A stretch of DNA of 64,000 nucleotides from Valencia hispanica. Lineage: Eukaryota > Chordata > Actinopteri > Cyprinodontiformes > Valenciidae. The stretch is taken from NCBI GenBank assembly GCA_963556495.2, contig OY747712.1:54751069-54815068 (forward strand), written 5' to 3'. The position numbers and the translations under genes are program-made. A model generated the notes under the pieces. The model searched no databases. It saw only the letters and a program-made list of their open reading frames with translations, and had not been told where the DNA came from. Positions 33,828 through 45,508 of this stretch are shown one piece after another; within the stretch, counting starts at the first letter, position 1, and each line of letters opens with the position of its first letter.

Positions 33828-35115
33828 CGCCGGACTGACAGATCAAAGTCCGGCCCAATAAAACTTCCGGGTCACACCGCGGAATGAATACGCCGGTGCA
33901 CAGATGGCTAATTCTTCACTACGATGCTAAACCTAACAAACCGTACTCATAAGTAAACCAACCAAAGACAAGAACAAAATGCCTCCAACAAAACCACACT
34001 TCGCCATCAATACTCGAATGACTGTTTAACCGAGCCAAATAAATACAGTTCGGAAGCTAAGCTACCAAAGATTAGCTGTCATCATGAGCAACCCAGCTCA
34101 ACCGGAAGCTAAATGTGACCGCTCCGTTACCATAAAAAAGTTATTTTATATATATTCTAAAGAGTTTACTACCAGTTATCCATAATAACAGTCCTATATA
34201 TATGTGTTAGACAATGCTTTAGACGGGTTTACGTAGTTGCACAAGGTTGAACGCCTTTATTTCCAGGCGAAACTCATCCAAACTGTATATTAGCCGTAAG
34301 CTAGCTTATGGTGGTACTTTAGCTGACTGAAAATGATATTCCCTTATTCCTGTACAATGTCAAGCTTCTACGCTTATTGTCTATACAAGAAGCGCGGGCA
34401 TTGTCTAGGCGTTTAAGATTCGCAGAGGAATTATGGTTTTAGATTCAGTCGGTTAGTTCCCCTAAATGAGAAGTTTATATGAGGCCGGAGTTCAAAAAGC
34501 TACATGGTAGCCTTTCTTTTCCGTCACCTCCACTTCTCCAATCACACACACATTCATCCGAGAAAGAAAGAAAGAACAACAATTTTTACAATCTCATCAA
34601 ACACTAACCTCTACCGGAGCCACCTAAAGCCGGACCTTTAAACACAATCCAATACACGTGGCTCAAACGTGCGTTTGGAAGATACGCCGGCCTCTCCAAG
34701 GGAATCCGTCTAGACAACAGAGAGCACACAGGCTCTGCTGCTGTCCCTTCCGCTTGCCAGCCTGGGAGAATTCCGACAGCGTCCCATCGGAAGTGAGCGG
34801 CCAACTCTCAAGCCTCTGGTCCGCACTTCGGTCGGCCCTCAACCGAAAGAACAACACGTCAACATTAAATGGAGAACGTTTAAATCGATCAATACCTATT
34901 AATTTGGTGTTAGCGCTTTTCCAGATTGATACAAAACCACCCGGGTGTTGATTAGCAAGGATCAATCCAGTCGCTCTCCGATTCTCTGTTGAACTCAAAG
35001 AAAAAACACAAAATCACTATAATTGCCACAAACACATGTATCAATCAGTTATGCCACACTCATTACTCACACTCAATCTCTCCCAGCCCTGAGAAAACTC
35101 AAAACCAAATCAAAT
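33306..35115 (-). other. Long provirus leader between primer-binding site and gag
   Basis: About 1.8 kb without a supported gene. It holds a 33-base A run on the plus strand (33792-33824) and a GAAAGAAAGAAAGAAC run near 34562. This is long for a retroviral leader, so it may hide another insertion or decayed gag 5' sequence. Confidence 0.5.
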
Positions 35116-35132
35116 GCCCGCATCCTCCACCA
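35116..35132 (-). other. Primer-binding site, possibly tRNA-Ala-like
   Basis: Three bases after the 5' LTR the minus strand reads TGGTGGAGGATGCGGGC. It starts with the obligatory TGG and its first nine bases fit the 3' end of alanine tRNAs (ending CTCCACCA). The rest fits only with mismatches, so the tRNA is uncertain. Confidence 0.55.
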
Positions 35133-35135
35133 TTT

Positions 35136-35705
35136 TGTCGGCATCTTTTTTTATGTGCTCTGGAACTCACTTTTTTTTTACTCCGAGAGGAGGGGGCGCC
35201 GAACTCCAAAACCCCAGCGGGAACTGTTTCAAAATAAGACCCAGAACTGAGAGACAGAGAGTAAAAACAACACACACAAACAGATATCTGTTTCAAAAGG
35301 ACGCACCTGCAGATGGGAGCCAGACAAAATCTGACTCGCTTTTCTACAAGGCTGTACCATTTTTATTTCCAAAAGAACAAAGAACATATCACATGACTCT
35401 CCTCCTTCTACATCTTGACAGGTCATTTATTTTCTCCAGGTCTCCTGACCGTACCAGGAGTACCATGAACTCGGGTTGTAACATGAACCAGAGTTATAAC
35501 TGATCCTCCCTGCTTTCAGTTCATATCTTTACTCAAGAGTTTGTTTACTTAAAACCTTAAACCCTATAAAATACTGGTAACAGAGTCATGTTTTACTACC
35601 CTGAATAATATAAACAGGCCTATTACTTCTAAAGCTTAAAAAAGATATAATTAAAACATATGTACTGCATAATAAAAATAGCCCCAAAAAAAGTAGAATA
35701 CAACA
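35136..35705 (-). repeat. 5' LTR of the provirus
   Basis: 570 bp, reading TGTTGTATTC at its start and GCCGACA at its end on the minus strand. It retains the 153-bp segment missing from the 3' LTR. The immediate flank GCTG (35706-35709) repeats that at the other end. Confidence 0.93.
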
Positions 35706-36692
35706 GCTGCCATCTAAGGCCCCCCACCAAATGAGGGGCCTATTTCCCCTCTGCCACTCACTGCTGGTGAGTGATGATCTCTGCGTTGGTGGCTCTCGTG
35801 GTCCAGGGTTGGGTGCTTGGGGGGGCATGTCGGTTCATCCCTGGTGCCTGCATGGCCAGGCTTTGGTTGGCCGGTGGGCCCGGCCGATGTTCTCCTTTTG
35901 GCGCCGTTGGCCGGGGCGCCTCTTTGGGAGGGGCCGGTTTGGGCATTGTTTGGTGGTAGCTGTCGGGTGGCTCGGCGGGGGTTGTGGTTCGGCGGGGGTT
36001 GTGGCTTGGCGGGGGTTGTGGCTCGGCGTCTCCACTTGATCTCCTGTTCTGGATGATCTGTGCTTGGTCAGTTCATTGGTGGGTCTGATTGACCCTGGTT
36101 GGATGCTTGGTCTTGGTGCTCTGCAGTGTGCGAGATTGAGATTCGGGAGTTGGTTGAACATTGTCTGGAAATGCCGTCTGTCTGCTGGGGCTATATGGTG
36201 TGGTGCTCCAACATGGGGCAAGGGGGGCATTGAGATGACGGTTGTGGGGATTGACTCTGGGTGGCGGCGGCACGTGTCTGCCATTGGGTGACTGTGGCCC
36301 CCATGGCCTGGTGGCAGAGGGCCCCCGTCGGTCGGTCCCTCGCTGGATCTCTGCTAGGGGGTGGGGCACTCTCAGGCCTCCGGGCCTATGGCTGGATCCG
36401 CCCTGGTGTAACCGGTTGCCGGCGGTGCCCATGGGCTCGTTGCTGCGGTGCCCTGGGCCCCTGCATTATAGCTGCTGGATGTTCCCCCGTGGCTCTCCTC
36501 TGTCCTCTCTTGGGGCTGCGGTCTGCCCTGCATTGGTCTGGCTGGGCCTCCTGTGCTCAGGGGGTCCTTTGGATGTCTATGGTTCCGATCTACTTCGTGT
36601 CTGCATTGATTCCTGGGAGGCTGATCGATGGGTCCTCACACCAGTTATTGAATACCTGTATGGAGAAACCTTATATACACGAGAATGCTTAT

Positions 36693-36723
<31 letters not shown>

Positions 36724-37110
36724 GGTGTGGGAATTCCATTGTTTACTAATGCACTCTTGGACTTGGGTTACCATTCTTAAATCTTGTAATAATCAGTACC
36801 ATGAGCTTTACAGTGACACTGTTATTTGTATTATTGTATTACCCTAACCCTATTATCTAGCTATTTATGGATTGTGGTTGTGTAGTTCTTGGCTCACAAT
36901 ATTTTATTTGTTGTGTCATTGTTGTTTTTTTCCTTCTCCCTGCCATCCTGCAGGTGTGGAGGCGGACTGGGATGTTTTCTTTTGTTTTCTTTGTTCCCCT
37001 TCCTGTCTTGTATCTTCAATCTACCCTCTCCCTCTTAACTTTATTTTCCTACCTCTCTTCATCTTCTTTCTTTCTTCCCCTTGTTTTTCCTTCTCCATGT
37101 CCATAATATA
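35706..37110 (+). repeat. G-rich unclassified repeat, right part
   Basis: Continues 25373-26805 after the provirus. It contains the tandem unit GGCGGGGGTTGTGGCT/TTCG (35975-36026), a CA microsatellite (36693-36722) and a TC-rich end near 37000-37100. Overlapping open frames on both strands come from high GC, not from genes. Confidence 0.45.
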
Positions 37111-37990
37111 AAAAACCCCAAATGACCGACCAAAATGGACGACTACCTGTGGGGTGTGGTCACTGGCTTTAGACTTTTGTAAAGGTCTTTAGAAACCACA
37201 TTTGCACCAAATTTAACAATCCTAGTTGAAGGCATTGCTTGTCGCTGACTGTAGTAATGCTTCTAGGGGGCACTCTGCATGAATTAGGCCAAGGCAACCA
37301 AATATTTTGATGCATATCTTTTAGGGGTTGGACTAATATCCATGCTGTTAAATTTGGTGCAGATCAGATGATTTATATAAAACTAAGAGGCAAACGTTTT
37401 TCCATGGTGTGATATGAGGCTTCACCATGCTGCTATAGCCACACTCTCTTTCTAAACTTCTCAGTTCTTGAAACCAAGTTACACCAATTTGTTTTCAGTC
37501 ACTGTACACAGCCAGATGTCTATTAGGTAAAATGAGTCAAATAAAGATTTTTAAGTAAAATGTTGCACTTCCTGTTCTGAGGGGGCGGGGCTTAGGTGAC
37601 ATCAGCAAATAACCCCAAGAATGTGGCCAGTGGTCGTATGTGATGAGACCCAGAAAATTTGGTACATCTGTGACCTTGTATGTGGAAGTTATTACACCTT
37701 CTACTTTTATGACGAGAAGACACAATTTAAGGCTTGGCCACGCTCACATGCTATGATGCAGCAAAAACCTTTGAACAACTTCTTATGCCCAATTACTTAA
37801 CACTACCCTCACTCATTTTGAAATGTGTAAGTCATGAGCTCTAGGAGTTGTTTGTTCACATACGGTGTGTGTAAAGGGAGCAAAATGGCAGCTTTGATCC
37901 TAAATGGCTGACTTCCTGTGGGGGTTGGACCCTAGCTTCAAAATACTTTTTGTTCTAGGTCTAGGTTTATTTTTTCTGCTGCTGATAAGC
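37111..37990. repeat. Dispersed fish-type repeat, non-coding
   Basis: Contains phrases typical of a dispersed non-coding family: CACCAAATTTAACAATCC, GAGGGGGCGGGGCTTAGGTG, CAAAATGGCAGC and GGCTGACTTCCTGTGGGGGT. No frame or ends are identified. Confidence 0.5.
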
Positions 37991-37995
37991 ATATG

Positions 37996-38337
37996 ATGTC
38001 ATGCTAGTTTCTAATTAAAGGACCCAAACACAGTAAATAAAGAAAAATAATTTAATTAAACAAAATAACGAGGCACAGGTACTTACAAAATTGGGGAAAC
38101 CGGGAACAGAAACAACGGGAAGCACAGGAACCAAAACAGGGAAGTTAGACAACGGACCAGCGAGTATTGACAGAAAGACAGCTGTTTAAATACTGAGGAG
38201 GGAGTGAGGAAATGACAAACAGAAACCTTAGGACCAATTAGTGGGGAAGCAGTTGCAGGTGAGGGCAATAAGTGAAACTGGGTCTGGTCCAAGTGGCAGG
38301 GAGACAACAGGAAGGAACACAGATAAATCCCAGGGTT
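37996..38337 (-). repeat. Truncated LTR related to the solo LTR at 44741
   Basis: Starts TGTCATG and shares the order of GGACCCAAA, an ATTTAAT stretch, ACCAGCGAG, AATACTGAGGAGGGAGTGAG and GAAGCAGTTGCAGGTGAGGG with 44741-45240, same orientation. It breaks off into a LINE B fragment at about 38338, so no second end or target repeat is visible. Confidence 0.65.
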
Positions 38338-38440
38338 TTGGTGTTAATTGTGTCCCAATTTGATTTGCTCTTTCAGTCTGTCTGTAAAGTTTCTAAATGG
38401 AGACTCATTTGATGTGGCTGAGTCACAGGAAGTTAAAGAC
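38338..38440 (-). mobile_element. LINE B ORF1 fragment
   Basis: The reverse complement matches 19425-19528, including CTTCCTGTGACTCAGCCACA and GAGTCTCCATTTAGAAACTT. It joins LINE A copy 2 at about 38450. Confidence 0.85.
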
Positions 38441-40320
38441 TAAATCACGCTCAAGTTCTTCCCTTGTAGAGAAGGATTAAAAGACAGTGATTGTAGATTT
38501 GGTAAAAGCTTCTCTCTCTGAGCCTCAGGACCGATGACTAAAACTTCAGTTTTATGCTGGTTGAGCTGAAGAAAGTTTTCTGCCATCCAGGATTTGATGT
38601 TTAAAATGCAGTTAAAAAGTGCATCCATTGGCCGTGTGTCATCAGGAGACAGGGAGATGTACAACAGTGTATCATCAGCATAACTGTGAAAGTTGACTCC
38701 ATGTCTTCTGATGACACTGCCAAGAGGGAGCATATAAATGTTAAAAAGCACTGGGCCTAAAATCGAACCCTGGGACACACCACATGTGATCTTGTGGACC
38801 TTAGAGGAGCAGGTATCTAAACTTACATTAAAAGTCCTGTCTGTAAGATATGATGAACCATTTATGAACAGCACCAGAGAGGCCAATCTGTTTTAAACGG
38901 GTTAAAATAATAGTGTGGTCTACTGTATCGAAGGCAGCACTTAGATCCAGTAGAACCAACACTGTCACCTTCTAAACATCATAATTTAATCTAAAATCAT
39001 TTCAAATCTTTAAAAGAGCTGTCTCTGTACTGTGGTTCACCCTTAAACTAGACTGAAATTTCTCTAGGACATTATGAGCGTTAAGAAAATGATTAAGTTG
39101 AATTAAAACGAGTTTTTCTAAAACTTTGCTTAAAAAAGGTAAGTTAGATACCGGTCGGAAGTTGTCTAAATCATTAAAATCTAAATTGCTCTTCTTCAGC
39201 AGGGGCCTCACTACCGCCCCTTTAAAGTCGGCAGGAAAGACCCGTCTGAAGGGAGAATTTCATCATGGTTAAAATCTCGTCTTTAAAAGATTCACAAAAT
39301 TGCTTAAAAAACAGGGTGGGAATCAGGTCCAGGGCACTTGTAGTGGGCCTCACTGAGGAGAAAACTATATCTGATGATTTATTGTGTTTAAATTTTTCCT
39401 CCATTTCCTTTCTGCCACCCTGCAGCTCCTCTTTGATTTTTTAAGGTTTTCATTTCTCCATGGTGTTGTACGTTTTGAATGATTCTTTTAGTGAAGTCAG
39501 CAGGTCGGGAGCGGTTTGAAGCCTACTGTTCATTCACGCTAAAATCACAGGGGGCAGATAAAAGTACAGGAGGAAACGTATTAAAAACTTCAAGAAAACC
39601 TGCAGCCACTTCAGGGGTTAGATGACGTTTCCTGACAGTTCTCACAGAGGTTTCTATTTGGATAAAACAGATGATTTAAAAAAAACACACAGTAGTGGTC
39701 AGAGACAGCCAAGTCAACAACAGAGGACACACTGGTGGACAGGCCATACGTGATGACTAAGTCCAGGGTGTTTCTTCTGTTGTGAGTTGGCTGCATGACA
39801 TGTTGACTAAAATCCATATAATTCAAAATAATTCAAAGGATCTAAAAGGTTATCTATATGTAGATAAATATCACCAGCTAAAATTATACATTCATAAGAG
39901 TTGTGCAAAATTGATAGAAACTGAAAAATTCTTGAATAAAAAGTGCATTCTTTTTAGTAGACCTATAAACTGTCACACAAAAAATCTGAGGAGTGCTAAA
40001 AACAGAGGCAGTATATTTAAAAGTGGTAAAATTATCAAGTAAAACATGTTTGGCGGAAAGGGTTAATGAACTTATAAAAGCAGTTCCTCCCCTCTGGCTA
40101 CCCCTCGTTGAATAAGAAAAGTTAAAATTAGGTGGGGAGGCCTCTGTAAGAACAGCCGGAGCATCTGCACTCAACAGTTAAAAATAAACATTGAAGTTTA
40201 TGGTCTAAAATCAAATCATTTATTATAAAAGTTTTATTCAGCAGAGAGCGAACATTTAAAAGTGCCATATTAATAGTGGTTGGAGATGGAGTGACTGTAT
40301 GATTTACTGGAGGTGGGATT
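38440..40320 (-). pseudogene. LINE A copy 2 ORF2 (endonuclease and RT), broken
   Basis: Endonuclease pieces read MALLNVRSLLNKTFIIND, SADAPAVLTEASPPNFNF and HNRRNTLDLVITYGL. RT pieces read [19 protein letters not shown], then CGVSQGSILGPVLFNIYM and YADDTLLYISL. Several frameshifts and a decayed link region near 39410-39600 separate them. It stops before the C-terminal third. Confidence 0.82.
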
Positions 40321-40325
40321 TTTAG

Positions 40326-41194
40326 GCAAGGCAAGGTAAGGCAATTTTATTTGTATAGCACACTTTCAACAGCAGGGTAATTCAAGGTGCTTTACATGAT
40401 TTGGTGATTTAAAAGAAACACATAAAAGAAACACACATTACACATGATACACAATAAAGCAAGAGAAAAATAAAAAAAAGCAAGAGAGCATGAACACATT
40501 TCATACATATGACATCAAGCATTTACTCAAAGGCAATTCTAAACAGATGGGTTTTTAGTCTCGATTTAAAGCAGTTCAGAGTTTCAGCAGCTCTACACTC
40601 GTCAGGAAGTCTGTTCCAGATAAGGGGAGCATAAAAAGTGAAAGCTGCTTCTCCATGTTTAGTTCTGAGTCTAGGGATGTTTAGTAGGCTAGAGTTGGAG
40701 GACCTGAGTGGTCTTGGTGGTTGGTACCATGACAACAGGTCTTCAACACATTTTGGTGCTAAGCCATGTAATGATTTATAAACTAGTAAAAGTATTTTAA
40801 AGTCTATTCTCTGAGCTACAGGGAGCCAGTGTAAGGACTTTAGAACTGGGGTGATGTGCTCTACTTTCCTGGTTCTAGTGAGGACGCGAGCGGCAGCGTT
40901 CTGGATCAGCTGCAGCTGTCTGATTGACTTTTTAGGCAGACCTGTGAAGATGCTGTTGCAGTAATCAATCCGACTAAAGATAAACGCATGGATGAGTTTT
41001 TCTAGGTCGTGTTGCAAAATCAGTCCTTTAATCCTAGAAATGTTCTTCAGGTGATAGAACGCTGACCTTGTTATTGCCTTTATGTGACCCTGGAGGTTCA
41101 GGTCTGAGTCCATTACTACACCTAGGTTACGAACCTCATCAGTAGTTTCTAGCTGTATTAATTGAAGCTGTGTGCTGACTCTTGATCGTTCCCC
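40326..41194 (-). mobile_element. LINE family B fragment inserted in LINE A copy 2
   Basis: A 5'-truncated LINE B: tail at 40326-40345 (inverted TTGCC/TTACC units), 3' UTR, and the last 196 codons of ORF2 (40523-41113, [20 protein letters not shown] onward) open. TTAG flanks it on both sides (40322-40325 and 41195-41198), a possible short target repeat. It matches 22000-22750 closely. Confidence 0.9.
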
Positions 41195-41387
41195 TTAGCA
41201 ACTGTTTAAGATTATTTGGGTTGCATTTGTTCAGTTTATAATTATTTGTTCGCTCTCTGCTGATAATTACAGGAATGAAAGAAGTGGGGCAAGGTCCAAG
41301 TCCGATATGTGAGTAACTGTTAAAATCAGGATTGAGTTCATAGGAGCAGGGACAAGCTGGACATCAGGATGTGGTTGAGGGGGCAGC

Positions 41388-41930
41388 TCAAAGAGAGGGG
41401 GCAGAGAGGGCAGGAACAACTGGAGACAGTGGGGTGGACAGGGGTGGACGAGGGTATGCCAGGCTTAATACCAGCATACGTGTGCCTTGTCTGTTAAGAT
41501 GTAGTCCGTCCGCCCCAAACAGTTGACTCCTGCCCCAGAAAATGTTAAAATTGTCTATAAAACCAATGTTATGCATCGCGGTGGCAGTGGAAAGCCAGGT
41601 GTTCAGGGGAAGCAGCCTGCTGAAACGGCCTATTCCTCTGCTGATGGTGGGAGTGGGGCCAGAGATAAAAACAGATGGGTGTTTGTCTTTTAAAAGATTA
41701 AACAAATGAATAAAATCCCGCTTTAGGAGCTAAGACTGCTGTTTACGAATGTCGTTGGTGCCAGCATGAATTATAACTTTACTCACGGTTGGGTGGCTTC
41801 GGATGGAGTCCAGGATCTGTTCAGAAATGTCCTTTACCGTAGCCCCAGGAAAACAAAGAGTAAGGGCTCCTCTCATCCTAATGTGCCAGATTATTGAGTC
41901 TACAATTATGAGAGTGGTGGGTGGCTGGTC
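41388..41930 (-). pseudogene. LINE A copy 2 ORF1 esterase region
   Basis: SVFISGPTPTISRGIGRFSR, FIDNFNIFWGRSQLFGADG and LHLNRQGTRML retain the Asp-x-x-His block. Upstream, IIVDSII replaces IIGDSII, and a stop lies just before the LLKRDF stretch. The N-terminal coiled coil is missing. Confidence 0.75.
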
Positions 41931-41969
41931 TGCAGGCTGATGGTGAGCTATATAGCTTTTCCTAATATA

Positions 41970-44600
41970 TTTGAGTCACCAGATGATCAATTTGTAAAAA
42001 TTGCCACAAGGCGATGTATTGTGACACCTGCACTGGGCATGTTAACTTGATCAATCAATAAAAAATTGTAATCAGGCGAAGTGGGTTGTGACACCTGCAC
42101 CTGACAATCAACCTAATGACCTGACTGTGACCCCCCCCCCCCCCGCCCAGCGAGGACTGCAGGAGCGATAAAAGTGTTAGTAGCTAGAGTGCTCCTCGCA
42201 ATGAAACAGAGTTCATTGATAAATTATTTTAAAAACCAAGACTTGACCTCCAGGAGTCAAGTTCAACAACCGGGGAGGACGTTTCCTCTCCATCGACAAG
42301 CAGGCCCATGGCAGCGGCTCCTCCGACTCCAACACAGGCTGCAGCTAACGGCAACTTGGCAGACGTTTTCATGGAAACCACTGATCCCTCTGTGGTGAAC
42401 AAGCCTCCATGCCATGCCAGGCTGTCAGTGGAAAGAGGAGGAATTGTTCCGCTAAATGGTATGTCCGATACAGTTGGTTGGAGTACAGCATTAAAATAGA
42501 TGTAGTTTTTTGCAAGTCTTGTCACCACTTCAGCACAGATGTTGAGGACAGATTCGGAAAAATCGGAATGAGAGACTGGAGACATCTAGGTCAGTTTTGT
42601 GTGAAACATGAAAAAGTAAAGCTCACTCTTTTGCTGTGGCCCGGCATAAAGGTTACCTAGAGATACAGCAAGCTGGAAACAGTGATATCCTACATCAGGT
42701 CACAAAGGATAAAGTAGAGCATTTCACTGAGCTTATTGAAAGAAACCGGACACTCGTAAAAGTTGTCATTGATATTTTGCTGTTTTGTGCAAAACAGGGC
42801 ATTGCACTGCATGGTCATAAGGAGGATACAGAAAGCCTGAATAGAGGAATTTTTCTCGAGTTATTCAAATTGATTTGCGATTATGTCCCTGACATAAAAA
42901 AGCGCTAATGAGCTTCCAAACAATGCAAATGATGAGCCCTGACATTCAGAATGATATCCTTAAAACTGCAGCATTTCTCCGAAAAATTAAAGCGGAGCTG
43001 CATGCACAGACAGACACATACTATGCCATTTTAGCTGACGAATATAAGGATCTCTCAAAGAAAGAACTTATTGCTGTCTGCTTAAGGTATGTGTATAACG
43101 GTGACCTGAGAGAGACAGACGTCGGATTTGTCGTGACAGATGACATGACATAATCTGGCATCACACAAAAGATTTTGGAAGTACTGAAACCCCTGCAAAT
43201 GGATCCTGCATTGTGTGTCGGTTTCAGTTTTGACGGCGCAGCAGTTATGTCCGGTGAGAAAGCTGGGGTGCAGGTGCAGCTCAAAAAAACTTTTCCCCAT
43301 ACAGTGTATGTACACTGCTACTCCCACGGTTTTAATCTGGTGCTTTCAACAGCTTCCAAAGTGTCTCCTACTGTGGCCACATTTTTTTATGTCTTGAATT
43401 CACTGCATCATTTCATGACCGGAGCCAACAGACATGCACAATTTCTACAAATCCAAGAAGAACTTCATCCCAACGCACCCTGTCTGGAGCTTGTGCGCTC
43501 CATGGATATTAGATGGAGTTCAAAATCCGAGTCTGTGACTCGAGTTTAAACATTGTATGATGTCATATTAGAAACACTGAGGGAGTTTGCGGAGGGATCA
43601 GGTCAGACCAAAATAGATGCAGTCTCTCCTGCAACAACTACAGACCAGAAGATTCATTTTTCTTCTTGTTGCTTTTTGTAAACTGTTTGGTGCAAGTGAT
43701 TTTGTGACAAAAAGCCTACAGTCCCCATCTGTGTCAGTGACTGACAGTATCCACATGATTGAGGGCCTCAAAGAAACTTTTGCTGCTTTCAGGAGTAACT
43801 TAGACGGGGAATTCGAGAGAATAATCAGTTTAAATGATGACATCAAGAAAAACGTTCTACAGAACTAGGATGTAGCAGGCATACGTTTCAGAAAGCTGCC
43901 TGCCAAGTTTGCTGACTCGCATGTGGCCTCTACAGTAGGCAGGTCTGCACCCATCAGGAGTGATTCTGATTTGAAGTCCTTGTGGATTATCATACTTGAC
44001 AGACAGCTGATTGAACTGAACAACCCCTTTCAGAATGACTTATGGATAAAGGAAAGCTTCTGCATCCCTGCTGCCTACATCAGATGTGTTTTGCCAGCTG
44101 GACTTATTGCATGGACCGAGCAGGCATTATATACTTGCTTTGGAGGACTGTGAAGTAAATGTATTTAGGAAACTGATCAAAAGGAAAAGTGGATGGGGGA
44201 CATCAGTTCCCATCCATAATTGAAGTCCTAGACTCTTGTTACAGAGACGTTTTCCCCAAGATGAACAGTTTGCTTCGCATTCTCATTTTACTGCCTGTTA
44301 CAAGTTGCTCTGTGGAGCGCCTTTTTTCAGTGGTGAGCAGGATTAAAACCAGCAGCAGAGCTACAATGCTCACTGAGAGACTTAATAGCAGCTCATTACT
44401 CATGTTTGAAAAAGAGCTTGCAGACAAACTGGACTCTGACGAAATAAACCTGTTTAAGGCCAAACCACACTGCCTTGCCTTGTGAAGCTGCAATCCTAAG
44501 GTGGGAAGTTCAGATGCTTAAATAATATGTACATGTGATAGTGAGTAAGAAATAAATAGGATAAGATAAACAGGTTTACTTTTAAATATTAGAGGAAATA
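41970..44600 (+). mobile_element. Degenerate hAT transposon
   Basis: A transposase gene (42201-44485) with short flanks. Upstream flank 41985-42120 holds two related units containing TTGTGACACCTGCAC, as subterminal repeats often do, and a C run (42130-42144). Terminal inverted repeats could not be fixed, so the ends are approximate. Confidence 0.7.
42201..44485 (+). pseudogene. hAT transposase (TTF-type zinc finger, DUF4371, hAT dimerisation domain), broken
   Basis: The likely start is MKQSSLINYFKNQDL at 42201. A TTF-type zinc-binding part follows (RYSWLEYSIKIDVVFCKSCH, about 42465). Next come catalytic-core stretches: ILADEYKDLSKKELIAVCLR (about 43030), then GFSFDGAAVMSGEKAGVQVQ (about 43215) and YVHCYSHGFNLVLS. 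The dimerisation motif SCSVERLFSVVSRIKT lies near 44305. Frames change near 42290, 42650, 43620 and 43870, and in-frame stops occur at 42906, 43151 and 43547. It resembles ZMYM1-like hAT transposases. It would have cut and pasted the element; no functional product is possible. Confidence 0.85.
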
Positions 44601-44740
44601 CATTTGAAAATTGTTAAAAATGTATTTTAATTGTGTTAAAATGTGTTTAAAGGTTGAAAAGTTATTATGATGTATTTCAGAAGTTTAGAATGTGTTTGAT
44701 TATACAAGTTAATGACAGCCAGTGATTTTAAATATGTTAG

Positions 44741-45508
44741 TGTCATGTTTTAAGGTTATAAGGAGGACCCAAATGCAGCGAAGTACAAAATAAGGAGGAT
44801 TTAATGAAAACAAGGAACATGAACTTACAGAACTCAGGCAGGTATATAATGCAGCAAATGGGGAAACAGGAACCAGACGGGCAACAAGGAAGGCAGGGAC
44901 CAGGCGGGGAAGAAAGACGGCAGGGAAGCGAGGGACCGAACAGGAAAGGATGACGACGAACCAGCGAGTTGTGACTGAATGAGAACCGAATTTATACTGA
45001 GGAGGAGAGTGAAGAGTGAAGCAGAGAAGGACCAGGACTAATTAAGGGAAGCGGTTGCAGCTGAGGGGGAGTGAGCAGGTGGAAGTGATTAGCAGCTGGG
45101 ATGGAAGGTAGAATGGCTAGGAGACAGAAGACTCTAAAGAAACTAGAAAGGATTCTTAAGAAACTATCTAAGGGAAACGTACTTAATTTCCCTCTGGGAT
45201 CAATAAAGTATTTTTGAATTGAATTGAATTGAATTTTAAGGACACACTGGAGAACAGAAGGAGGAATTAAATAAAGAGATAAAGGAAACACAAATGGGAA
45301 GGTGGACATAGACAATGGTGAAAAACATCTACAGAACCCAGGGAGTGCCAGAATACAAAAATATAATTACACTGAATAAGAAAAACTACATACTTAAGAC
45401 ACAAACAGGAGGAGCAAAACAAGAGGGCACCTTGGGGTAAAAAGGGGAAGAAAACCAAGTGGAAGGAATAACTCAAACTTGCCACACAAAAATCCAAAGA
45501 CCATGACA
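44741..45508 (-). repeat. Gypsy-type solo LTR with 5-bp target duplication GTTAG
   Basis: Starts TGTCATG and ends CATGACA; GTTAG flanks both sides (44736-44740 and 45509-45513). On the minus strand a TATAAAT box (about 44990) and an ATTAAATCC signal (about 44800) lie in LTR order. No internal retroelement sequence remains, so it arose by LTR-LTR recombination. A foreign LINE tail interrupts it at about 45180-45236. Confidence 0.85.
45180..45236 (+). repeat. LINE tail inserted in the solo LTR
   Basis: Reads TTTCCCTCTGGGATCAATAA then GTATTTTTGAATTGAATTGA, the same tail type as at 7040 and 54660. No body is attached. Confidence 0.6.

Larger units (their letters stand above)
26806..35705 (-). 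mobile_element. Endogenous retrovirus (provirus) on the minus strand, target duplication GCTG
   Basis: Two LTRs (35136-35705 as 5' LTR, 26806-27227 as 3' LTR) enclose a primer-binding site, gag remnants, RT/RNase H, an integrase C-terminal piece, env and a purine tract, in standard retroviral order when read on the minus strand. LTRs begin TG and end CA. The four bases GCTG occur on both sides (26802-26805 and 35706-35709). The 4-bp duplication and gamma-like env and RT fit a gamma/epsilon-like fish ERV. gag, protease and integrase are largely deleted, so it cannot replicate alone. Confidence 0.93.
38450..41950 (-). mobile_element. L2-type LINE, family A, copy 2, split by LINE B
   Basis: Minus-strand copy with ORF1 esterase region (41388-41930), a LINE B insertion (40326-41194), endonuclease (39611-40320) and RT (38440-39404), truncated at both ends. 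It has the same family motifs as copy 1, with many frameshifts. Confidence 0.85.

Noticed and set aside
35731..36847. Several frames of 100-200 codons in the G-rich repeat, including a 201-codon one
   Set aside because: They overlap on both strands, lack any motif and follow from high G content in a non-coding repeat.
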